7,965 nt of DNA from Spirochaeta sp. (GTDB taxonomy: Bacteria > Spirochaetota > Spirochaetia > DSM-2461). The stretch lies in contig JAUVIY010000109.1 of the NCBI GenBank assembly GCA_030592625.1, positions 1 through 7,965 on the forward strand, in the 5' to 3' direction. Position numbers and translations under genes: made by a program. Positions 1-6,237 of the stretch are shown here, piece by piece (within the stretch, counting starts at the first letter, position 1; each line of letters opens with the position of its first letter). The notes beneath the pieces are model-generated. The model worked only from the letters and a program-made list of their open reading frames with translations, did no database searches and was not told the DNA's origin.

Positions 1-1719
1 GATGGGGCTTATTCGAAGAAAACGATCACGGAAGCACTATGGGCAGTGTTTTTTCCGGAAGCACTGCATCTGAATGCCGATCCGGAGAAACAAATACTTC
101 TTTTGAGGGAAAGCCGGCTTATTCATATTGATCAGATGACATCAGACCCGGTGATAAATCCGGCAGGTGAGATTCTGTTCACTTCCAATGTACTTCTAGC
201 TCCCCCCGTCCCTGAAGCCATGAATGGCTTTCAGTCTGAAGAAATGGAGAGGGTGATTGTCGGGGCGAATCAAGCCTGTAAAGAAAAACAGCTCTATTGG
301 TACGATCATCCCATTCCGGTGGGAACTCCCGGAGAGAATGACGAGGCCCTCTACGGACTCGGCGGCCTGGCCGATGCCCTGGAATATGAGAAGAACAGAG
401 GCACCGCGGCTCCGGACGCCCGGCTGAAGGTTCTGTTGTCGGTTTCGGTGACCCATGCGGGGCTTCACAAATGGGCTCTGCCCTGGCTGAGGGCTCAGGT
501 CGGATTGACCGACCCCGGAAGGCTGGCTAACCTTGATGTGTTTGCCTTTACCGAGGACGATGCGGTGAAGGTTGTCGATCTTCTGACACCCTGGCTTTGC
601 GATCCCCTTGAGGCTGAGGCTCTGCGGCACACTTTCGGAGTGGACGGCGAATACGGACGTCATTACTCTTTTCTGAAGGCCTTACCGGCCCTGTGGAGTA
701 TCCTGGCTGACCCTGATCTTAAGGCGACTTTTAAGATTGACCTCGACCAGGTATTCCCTCAGGAGCAGCTCGGTGCCGAGACGGGAAAAAGCGCCTTCGA
801 GCATTTCCAGACGCCGCTCTGGGGGGCCCAGGGCAGGGATGTCGACGGCAAGGATATTGAGCTCGGCATGATTGCCGGTGCCCTGGTTAATGAAAAAGAT
901 ATCGCTGCGGGTTTGTTTACACCTGACGTCCCATGGCCTTCCGAGCTGCCTGAGGGAGAAAACCTGATCTTTTTCAAACAGCTCCCCATGGCGGTGTCCA
1001 CCCGGGCGGAACTGATGACGCGCTACGGTGTGTCCGGGGCCCCTGATGGGGTGAATATGGCCCTGCACAGGATTCATGTGACTGGCGGAACGAACGGAAT
1101 CAGGTTCGACGCTCTCAGGCACTATCGTCCCTTTACGCCTTCATTCATCGGCCGTGCCGAGGACCAGGGTTATTTACTATCGGTTTTAGCCGGCCGGGAA
1201 GGTGAGCCTTCGCTGCGATATGCTCATGCTTCGGGGCTGGTTATGAGGCATGACAAAGAGGCCTTTGCCGGAGCAGCCGTAAAGGCCGGTAAAGCCGGTG
1301 CATATATTGGCGACCTGATACGCCTTTTCGTTTTCAGTCATTATGCGGGTTTCCTGCCCGGTGGTTCCGAGGCCGTTAAAAAGTTGACGGATCCATTCAC
1401 CGGTTGTTTCATCACGCCGATTCCGGCAACTCTTGCGCTTTTCAGACTGGCCCTTCATCTTCTTTCGGCGGAAGGCGGAAGCACCGATGAGCGCGAAGCA
1501 CTTTTAGTGCTTGCCGGTCGCAGGCTTCCGGAGTGGATTCACGACGCAGACAAAAAGGCACGGGAGATGGAAGCGGAATGGAACTCCGAACGGAAGGCCT
1601 GGAATTCATATTATGAAGCATTGGACCGACTTGAGAATGCACTTGCAGCCGATGATCCCGGGGCCAGGGAAGCCTGCGTAAACTTCAAGGCCATTCTTTC
1701 AGACTGCAGAATCTCCTGA
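1..1719 (+). CDS. Partial large protein of unknown function, possible GT-A-fold glycosyltransferase (5' end off window)
   Basis: The frame is open from base 1, so the start is upstream of the window; 572 residues up to a TGA at 1717-1719 are visible. The GTG at 46 lies in frame but has no ribosome binding site and is probably internal. I do not recognise the family by name. The motif order suggests a GT-A-fold glycosyltransferase: a hydrophobic strand (KVLLSVSV, about residues 143-150 from the window edge) followed by a helix; a segment ending in KIDLDQVF with a DxD-like D-L-D at 247-249; and a later segment IGRAEDQGYLLS with E387-D388, which resembles the acceptor-side ED motif of family-2 enzymes. 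In that family DxD binds the metal-nucleotide sugar and ED supplies the base. The last ~90 residues look helical and charged. No signal peptide or membrane span is visible. It is coupled to the downstream rbgA. The coding call is secure; the glycosyltransferase reading is inference and could be wrong. Confidence 0.85.
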   Translation, partial: DGAYSKKTITEALWAVFFPEALHLNADPEKQILLLRESRLIHIDQMTSDPVINPAGEILFTSNVLLAPPVPEAMNGFQSEEMERVIVGANQACKEKQLYWYDHPIPVGTPGENDEALYGLGGLADALEYEKNRGTAAPDARLKVLLSVSVTHAGLHKWALPWLRAQVGLTDPGRLANLDVFAFTEDDAVKVVDLLTPWLCDPLEAEALRHTFGVDGEYGRHYSFLKALPALWSILADPDLKATFKIDLDQVFPQEQLGAETGKSAFEHFQTPLWGAQGRDVDGKDIELGMIAGALVNEKDIAAGLFTPDVPWPSELPEGENLIFFKQLPMAVSTRAELMTRYGVSGAPDGVNMALHRIHVTGGTNGIRFDALRHYRPFTPSFIGRAEDQGYLLSVLAGREGEPSLRYAHASGLVMRHDKEAFAGAAVKAGKAGAYIGDLIRLFVFSHYAGFLPGGSEAVKKLTDPFTGCFITPIPATLALFRLALHLLSAEGGSTDEREALLVLAGRRLPEWIHDADKKAREMEAEWNSERKAWNSYYEALDRLENALAADDPGAREACVNFKAILSDCRIS

Positions 1720-1721
1720 TG
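1717..1721 (+). promoter_or_regulatory. TGATG stop/start overlap (translational coupling)
   Basis: The TGA stop of the upstream gene shares its last base with the ATG of rbgA. No clear Shine-Dalgarno sequence precedes the ATG (the bases just upstream read CAGAATCTCC), so rbgA is probably translated by ribosomes that terminate and restart here. This also argues that both proteins come from one mRNA. Confidence 0.7.
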
Positions 1722-2567
1722 GCGACGGTACAATGGTTCCCCGGCCACATGGCCAAGACAAAGCGTCTTATCCTGGACAACCTCAAACGTGTAGACGTGG
1801 TAATTGAGGTTCTTGATGCACGAGCACCTCTTTCAAGTCGAAATCCGTTACTGAGGCAGTTAACGGAATCCAAACCCCTCCTGGCGGTTTTGAATAAAGA
1901 TGACCTTGCGGACCCGGCGGTGACGGCTCTCTGGGCGGATCGGTTCAGGGAAGAGGGTCATACTTTACCTGTACGGATTTCCGCTTCCACCCGCAAGGGT
2001 CTGGATTCTATTCCCCGTGCCTGCCGCGAGCTATGCAGGGGAGCATCCTGGCTTTCACGGCGACCGGTCCGGGCCCTGATTGCCGGCATCCCCAATGTCG
2101 GCAAATCAACCATTATCAATGCCCTCTCCAGAAAGCATAAGACGGCAGCCGGAGCCACACCTGGACTTACCAGGGATTTGAGGCGAATTCCGATAAACAG
2201 CAAATTTGAACTTTTCGACACCCCCGGCCTGCTCTGGCACAAATTCGAAAACCCCTTGACCGGTTTGATACTGGCCTCCCTCGGTGCCATAAAGGAAACC
2301 ATCCTTCCCGACGAGGAAGTCACCGGAGGATTCCTCTACTATATGTCCAGAATCTACCCTGCAGTACTGGTTGAGAGGTACAAGCTGGATGATATCCCGG
2401 AAACACCCCACGACCTGGTTGAAGCCGTCGGGAGGAATAGGGGTTGTCTGATTGCCGGTGGAAATGTGGATTGGCCCAGAACCTGTCAGATGGTGTTAAA
2501 GGACCTTCGGGAGGGCCGATTCGGTGCCGTGAGCCTGGAATGGCCTGACGGCCGAGGCTGGAATTAG
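1719..2567 (+). CDS. rbgA: Ribosome biogenesis GTPase RbgA (YlqF)
   Basis: A 282-residue circularly permuted GTPase of the YlqF/RbgA family, a cytoplasmic factor that acts late in 50S ribosomal subunit assembly. The N-terminus has the family signature WFPGHMAKTKR (6-16). The G motifs come in permuted order: G4 NKDD (59-62), G5 SAS (88-90), then the P-loop GIPNVGKS (123-130), G2 PGLT (148-151) and G3 DTPG (167-170). A C-terminal helical domain (about 190-270) ends in a GNVDWPRT-type segment typical of the family. The length is the usual one for RbgA and all key residues are present. The start is fixed by the MATVQWFPGHM N-terminus and the TGATG overlap with the preceding gene. Its stop overlaps the stop of the convergent exported-protein gene by four bases, so no dedicated terminator fits between them. 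Identity is secure; coupling to a glycosyltransferase-like gene is the unusual part. Confidence 0.97.
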   Translation: MATVQWFPGHMAKTKRLILDNLKRVDVVIEVLDARAPLSSRNPLLRQLTESKPLLAVLNKDDLADPAVTALWADRFREEGHTLPVRISASTRKGLDSIPRACRELCRGASWLSRRPVRALIAGIPNVGKSTIINALSRKHKTAAGATPGLTRDLRRIPINSKFELFDTPGLLWHKFENPLTGLILASLGAIKETILPDEEVTGGFLYYMSRIYPAVLVERYKLDDIPETPHDLVEAVGRNRGCLIAGGNVDWPRTCQMVLKDLREGRFGAVSLEWPDGRGWN

Positions 2568-3607
2568 TAACCCGGCCTGGCCACAACGCTCCAGTTTCCT
2601 TTCTGATCCGTTTCCACTAAAAAAACCAGATAGTCTACTCCTTCAGGAAAGGCACCGGAGAGTCGGTCTCGGTGTCCCATGAAAAGAAATGAATTCTCAT
2701 TTGGAATCCACGGTCGTTCAGTGTCAAACCATTCCGGAAAAAGCTCACTGAATACAGAAGCATCGTATATTCTGTAATCATAACGTCGCTTGTAATCTTC
2801 CAGACCGACTATTCCCGGAATCCCTCTGGGGGGATTCAGTCTGTATTTTGCCACGGCCATGCCGTCATCCAGAGAACGAACCTGACTCGCCTGTGTTCGG
2901 TAATAGGATGGAAGATCGCCAATCAGGCATGCTTCCACGAAAGAAAGGGCGAATTCCAAAGCTCTCTCAATGCCCAATTCAGGATCTTCTGCATCTTTGT
3001 CAGCCGGGGCAGCCGGACTTTTTCCACTCCGAGCCATTGGAAGAGGTCGGGTATAAGCCAACTGAACATCCGGACCGGCAGGTGATTCAACCGCCTGCTC
3101 AGACTCAAGTTCAGCATCCCAGGCTTCCAAAGTAACAGAGTACAATTTCCCGGAAAGCGGTGCTCGAGGCGGGGCTACCAGACGGGCTTCAACATACCCC
3201 CGTCCTTCCCGGCCCATCAGAGCCTCGGCATCTTCGAACCAATTGCTGTAGGCATCCACCTTTCGATCGGCCCCTTCGGACCATGGATGAGTGAAAGTCT
3301 GTCCGGCTACAGGTCCTCTGAGCCGAATCTGTACTGTCGAAGGTCCGCTTGAACGGGAATGTTCATAAGTCGTACGAAGGCGCCATCGCCTGGTAACACC
3401 TTCCAGAGGCATTTCAATATCAAGTGAATTCCAGTCTACCGCGGCAATTGGAATCCAGCCACGTTCGCTATCCAATACGACAGGCGGAAATGAACGGTCT
3501 CCGAAGAGAATGATGTTCTCGGAAATCCGTCCGTCATTTTGCGCTGACAGACCGGTGGTCAGGATTGTAACAGTTATGATGAGAGAAATAATTCGGCAGC
3601 GTTTCAT
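2564..3607 (-). CDS. Exported protein of unknown function
   Basis: A 347-residue protein I do not recognise. It starts with a Sec-type signal peptide: basic n-region (MKRCR), hydrophobic core from about residue 6 to 20, and a plausible signal peptidase I site after LSA (20-22). There is no lipobox cysteine at the cleavage site, so it should be periplasmic or released. Residues ~30-165 look beta-rich (alternating segments such as RRWRLRTT and STVQIRLRG). A Pro/Ala/Asp-rich linker spans about 174-210. The C-terminal part (213-347) begins with an amphipathic helix (ERALEFALSFVEACLIGD), continues through aromatic-rich segments and ends in a strand, GNWSVVARPGY; this order resembles small NTF2-like domains, which is inference only. 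The start is supported by GAGGT at 3614-3618, six bases upstream. The gene lies downstream of the ilvBN terminator, so it probably has its own promoter, although I could not find a convincing one. Confidence 0.85.
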   Translation of the reverse strand: MKRCRIISLIITVTILTTGLSAQNDGRISENIILFGDRSFPPVVLDSERGWIPIAAVDWNSLDIEMPLEGVTRRWRLRTTYEHSRSSGPSTVQIRLRGPVAGQTFTHPWSEGADRKVDAYSNWFEDAEALMGREGRGYVEARLVAPPRAPLSGKLYSVTLEAWDAELESEQAVESPAGPDVQLAYTRPLPMARSGKSPAAPADKDAEDPELGIERALEFALSFVEACLIGDLPSYYRTQASQVRSLDDGMAVAKYRLNPPRGIPGIVGLEDYKRRYDYRIYDASVFSELFPEWFDTERPWIPNENSFLFMGHRDRLSGAFPEGVDYLVFLVETDQKGNWSVVARPGY

Positions 3608-3691
3608 ACGAGTACCTCATTATACTTATCGGCCTGTAAATAGGGATTCTGAGTGGTATACGGAACCATGAATGTGTGTTTCTACGAAAAT

Positions 3692-3727
3692 AAAAAAGCG
3701 GGAAACACCATATATGGTGCTTCCCGC
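3692..3727 (-). terminator. Intrinsic terminator of the ilvBN operon
   Basis: A near-perfect palindrome occupies 3698-3727 (GCGGGAA arms, then CACCAT/ATGGTG), starting 22 bases past the ilvN stop. On the minus strand it is followed directly by six T residues (the A run 3692-3697) and more T-rich sequence. The single imperfect position (A3705 opposite C3720) becomes a G-U wobble only in minus-strand RNA, so that transcript folds without a mismatch, supporting this orientation. It separates ilvBN from the exported-protein gene. Confidence 0.9.
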
Positions 3728-3749
3728 CGTCATTTCATTATCAGAATCG

Positions 3750-4250
3750 TCAGGCAGTGGATTCTTTCCCCCGGCTCATCAGAACCTTGCCGGTTCTCAC
3801 AAGTTCCATGATGCCGAAAGGCGACATCATGGTATGAAATGCATCCACTTTTGTGGATTTACCCGTTACCTGAAGTGTAATGGTATCATCACCGATGTCG
3901 ACGGTCTGGCCACGAAACGTATCGGCAATCTGCAGCACAGAGGTCCGTTTGTCCGGTGTGCAGTTAACTTTGAAAAGCGCCAGTTCCCTCTGAATGACGT
4001 CATCGCTGGCATGGTCCACGGCGTGTATGACATCAACGAGGCGATTGAGCTGGGTGAGCATGAGATTCAGGGTCCGCTCGTTTCCAGTGGCCTCGATGTT
4101 CATTCGGGAAAATTCCGGTGACTGGGCCTGGGAAACTACAAGACTGTCGATATTGAATCCTCTACGGGCAAAAACTAAAGCAACTCTCGTTAGAACACCG
4201 GGTTTGTTGCTGACTAGCAGACTGATGGTGTGCTTCATTGACTGATCCAT
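3750..4250 (-). CDS. ilvN: Acetolactate synthase small (regulatory) subunit
   Basis: A 166-residue IlvN/IlvH protein, the regulatory subunit of acetohydroxyacid synthase; it stimulates the catalytic subunit and mediates feedback inhibition, usually by valine. The N-terminal ACT domain (about 7-80) shows the pattern NKPGVLTRVA (15-24) and RRGFNIDSLVV (29-39). G18 and N33 correspond to G14 and N29 of E. coli IlvH, residues linked to valine binding, so feedback control looks intact. The C-terminal domain contains FRGQTVDIGDDTITLQVTG and ends in a SRGKES-type tail. The ATG overlaps the ilvB stop (TAATG), with AAGGAG at 4261-4266 ten bases upstream. An alternative ATG at codon 5 would match E. coli IlvH numbering exactly, but lies 22 bases from that site, so the first ATG is preferred. 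Length is normal. A strong terminator follows; ilvC is not next door as it often is. Confidence 0.97.
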   Translation of the reverse strand: MDQSMKHTISLLVSNKPGVLTRVALVFARRGFNIDSLVVSQAQSPEFSRMNIEATGNERTLNLMLTQLNRLVDVIHAVDHASDDVIQRELALFKVNCTPDKRTSVLQIADTFRGQTVDIGDDTITLQVTGKSTKVDAFHTMMSPFGIMELVRTGKVLMSRGKESTA

Positions 4251-5965
4251 TACTGATCTTCTCCTTCGCCGCTGCGTTTGCGGCGCGGTGCCTCAATAAT
4301 CATTTCATCCAGTGCGGCACCTGCAGGTACCATGGGGAATACATTATCATGCTGTTCCACAACAGCCTCGATGATACAGGGACCTTCATTCCACTTCAGT
4401 GCGGCTTTCAAAGTCTTGCGGACATCGGAGCTGCGCTTCACCCGAAAACCTTTCATACCATAGGCCGAAGCCAGTTTTATGAAATCGGGATTCCCCTCCA
4501 GATCGACGCCGGTAAGCCGGTTTTCATAAAACATATGCTGCCATTGCCTGACCATGCCGAGATAGCGATTGTTCACGATGAGTATCTTGATTGGAAGCTT
4601 GTTGATTACGGCTGTGGCCAGTTCACAGAGTGTCATCTGGAATGAGCCGTCACCGACGATGGTATAAACCATCGATTCCGGTCTGGCCAGCTGGGCGCCG
4701 ATTGCGGATGGCAGGCCGAATCCCATGGTACCGGCACCACCGGATGTGATCCAGTTTTCACCTTTCTCAGATTTGACGAAATGAGCCGCCCACATCTGAT
4801 GCTGTCCAACATCGGTACAGGCAATCGCTTCGGTTCCCGCCATGGTCGCTAATTCTTCAATGATGTGCTGGGCTCGGAGTTTTCCTTCCTTACGATACTT
4901 TAGAGGGAAATCCCGTTTCCAGCGATTTATCTGTTTAATCCATCTGGCGGTATCACCGGGCTCAAGGTGAGGAAGCAGAGCCTCGATGGAAGCCTTGGCG
5001 TCACCGATAACCGAACAATCGACGGGAATAATCTTTCTGATTTCAACCGAATCGATATCAAAATGAATTTTTCGTGCATGCGGGCAGAAATTTTCCGGGA
5101 CTCCGGTAATCCTGTCATCCCATCGTGCACCGATTGCAATGATGAGATCGCTCCCGGTGAGGGCTTTATTTGCATAGGCTGTTCCGTGCATGCCGGGCAT
5201 GCTGAGACTCAAATCATGAGTATCGGGGAATCCGCCTTTGCCCAGCAGGGTAGTGGTGACCGGTATATTCATTTTTTCAGCCATCTGCATCAACTGCTCG
5301 CCCGCGCCTGAAAGGATGACGCCGTGCCCAGCCAAAATGACAGGTCTGAGAGCCCGATTCATCAGTTCAGCGGCTTTTTTTATGTCTACCGGGTCGGCAA
5401 CCGGGATATCTTTGAACCCGGGTAGATCCTGATCATTTTCAATTTCCGGATCGATCAGTGAAGCCGAAATGTCCTTTGGTATGTCTACCAGGACAGGACC
5501 CGGACGGCCGGAGGTGGCGATATGAAGGGCCTCCTTGATAATACGTGAGATATCCTGCGGGTCGCTAATCATGTAGGAATGCTTAACCGCCGGGAAGGAC
5601 ATACCTAGGATATCGGCTTCCTGGAAGGCATCCAAACCGATGTTCGGCGTGATCGATTGACCTGTAATAACCAGCATGGGAACTGAATCCATCATCGCAG
5701 TGAGGATTCCTGTGAGTGTATTCGTTGCACCTGGTCCGGATGTGACACAAACAACACCAATTTTCCCGCTGGAACGGGCATAACCGTCTGCCATGTGCGT
5801 GGCACCCTGTTCATGTCTGGTCAGGATGAGATTCAGGGGATGGTGGGTCAATGCATCGTAAATGGGTATGGAATTCCCACCGGGTATGCCGAAAACGTGC
5901 CTCACACCGTTCTCATAGAGAACGTCGAGCATCACTTCAGCAGCAGTTTTCATTTTCTTGGCCAT
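4250..5965 (-). CDS. ilvB: Acetolactate synthase large (catalytic) subunit
   Basis: A 571-residue thiamine-diphosphate enzyme of the acetohydroxyacid synthase family. It condenses two pyruvates to 2-acetolactate (valine/leucine branch) or pyruvate with 2-oxobutyrate (isoleucine branch) in the cytoplasm, with IlvN as partner. The PYR domain (about 6-170) has FGIPGG (25-30), the catalytic glutamate E52 in RHEQGATHMADGYAR, and the AHAS-type segment DAFQEADI (112-119). The middle FAD-binding domain covers about 190-345. The PP domain (about 370-545) carries DVGQHQMW (385-392), GTMGFGLPSA (412-421), the ThDP motif GDGSF (438-442) with N465-N466, and MVRQWQ with W475 at the herbicide-site position. 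All catalytic signatures are present and the length is normal. GGAGG at 5970-5974 lies four bases before the chosen ATG. A good promoter lies directly upstream, giving a leader of only about 14 bases. It is translationally coupled to ilvN. Confidence 0.98.
   Translation of the reverse strand: MAKKMKTAAEVMLDVLYENGVRHVFGIPGGNSIPIYDALTHHPLNLILTRHEQGATHMADGYARSSGKIGVVCVTSGPGATNTLTGILTAMMDSVPMLVITGQSITPNIGLDAFQEADILGMSFPAVKHSYMISDPQDISRIIKEALHIATSGRPGPVLVDIPKDISASLIDPEIENDQDLPGFKDIPVADPVDIKKAAELMNRALRPVILAGHGVILSGAGEQLMQMAEKMNIPVTTTLLGKGGFPDTHDLSLSMPGMHGTAYANKALTGSDLIIAIGARWDDRITGVPENFCPHARKIHFDIDSVEIRKIIPVDCSVIGDAKASIEALLPHLEPGDTARWIKQINRWKRDFPLKYRKEGKLRAQHIIEELATMAGTEAIACTDVGQHQMWAAHFVKSEKGENWITSGGAGTMGFGLPSAIGAQLARPESMVYTIVGDGSFQMTLCELATAVINKLPIKILIVNNRYLGMVRQWQHMFYENRLTGVDLEGNPDFIKLASAYGMKGFRVKRSSDVRKTLKAALKWNEGPCIIEAVVEQHDNVFPMVPAGAALDEMIIEAPRRKRSGEGEDQ
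4261..4266 (-). promoter_or_regulatory. ilvN ribosome binding site
   Basis: AAGGAG on the minus strand, inside the last codons of ilvB and ten bases before the ilvN ATG at 4250. It favours that ATG over the one at codon 5 (4238), which would lie 22 bases away. Confidence 0.65.
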
Positions 5966-5969
5966 GATG

Positions 5970-5974
5970 CCTCC
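5970..5974 (-). promoter_or_regulatory. ilvB ribosome binding site
   Basis: GGAGG on the minus strand, four bases before the ATG at 5965. It decides between this start and the in-frame ATG at codon 5, which would lie 16 bases away. Confidence 0.75.
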
Positions 5975-5985
5975 AATTTGATGAA

Positions 5986-6014
5986 ATTATAGTTGGGAAA
6001 AAGGTTATGGTCAA
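5986..6014 (-). promoter_or_regulatory. Sigma70-type promoter of ilvBN
   Basis: Reading leftward, TTGACC (6014-6009, five of six consensus bases) is separated by exactly 17 bases from a perfect TATAAT (5991-5986). The expected transcription start is near 5979, only about 14 bases before the ilvB ATG and just upstream of GGAGG. Such a short leader leaves no room for an attenuator or riboswitch if this is the main promoter. Experimental start-site data are not available here. Confidence 0.75.
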
Positions 6015-6115
6015 TAAATAATGAGGAATATAGAGTAAAGAACGTTAGAATTAGATTGAGTTGCAGTGATATACGGAAAATATCAATTACAAGGCGTTGA
6101 AAAATAGATTAAACA

Positions 6116-6169
6116 AAAGACCCGCACAATAATTTGTAGTATAACCGGGCTTATTCTACTGCGGGCTTT
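6116..6169. other. Large imperfect hairpin between the divergent ilvB and aroF promoters
   Basis: An outer stem pairs CCCGCA (6121-6126) with TGCGGG (6160-6165) and extends, past a bulged A, as AAAG (6116-6119) with CTTT (6166-6169). An inner stem pairs 6136-6144 with 6151-6159 (one T-T mismatch) around the loop CCGGGC; nine unpaired bases lie on the left. The motif CGGGCTT occurs twice (6146-6152 and 6162-6168), so the left arm can pair with either copy. On the minus strand the outer stem is followed by TCTTTTGTTT, which fits an intrinsic terminator; on the plus strand only three T residues follow. No annotated gene upstream on the minus strand would need it, so its role is unclear: a barrier to antisense transcription, the end of an unrecognised small RNA, or part of a long ilvB leader. 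Confidence 0.55.
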
Positions 6170-6190
6170 CAGACTGCTTCGGTAAGAGTC

Positions 6191-6219
6191 TTAACAGTCA
6201 TGGACAACAGCATTATAGT
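6191..6219 (+). promoter_or_regulatory. Sigma70-type promoter of aroF
   Basis: TTAACA (6191-6196, five of six) and TATAGT (6214-6219, five of six) are separated by 17 bases. Transcription would begin near 6226, about 12 bases before the aroF ATG and just before its GGAG (6228-6231). As for ilvB, this leaves a very short leader. Confidence 0.6.
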
Positions 6220-6237
6220 GACTGAACGGAGAATTTT

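Noticed and set aside
46..48. GTG at 46 as the start of the first gene
   Set aside because: The same frame is open back to base 1 with protein-like sequence (ITEALWAV) and no ribosome binding site precedes the GTG, so the gene more likely begins outside the window.
196..1122. Minus-strand open frames of 155 and 146 residues inside the first gene
   Set aside because: They lie antisense to a long intact frame, and their composition (rich in Arg, Pro, Ser, His) is typical of shadow frames.
3619..3624. TATAAT on the minus strand as promoter of the exported-protein gene
   Set aside because: No -35 element lies 16-18 bases upstream, and initiation from it would start at or beyond the GAGGT ribosome binding site, leaving that site out of the mRNA.
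3672..4121. 149-residue plus-strand open frame opposite ilvN
   Set aside because: It is entirely antisense to a clearly identified ilvN, begins in the terminator region without a ribosome binding site, and has no recognisable domain.
4238..4645. 135-residue plus-strand open frame opposite the end of ilvB
   Set aside because: It is a shadow of the secure ilvB coding frame, with no start signal of its own.
6066..6107. Short plus-strand frame GTG...TAG with two Tyr codons as an aroF leader peptide
   Set aside because: It has no clear ribosome binding site or promoter, only two aromatic codons in thirteen, and the better aroF promoter lies downstream of it and of the hairpin.
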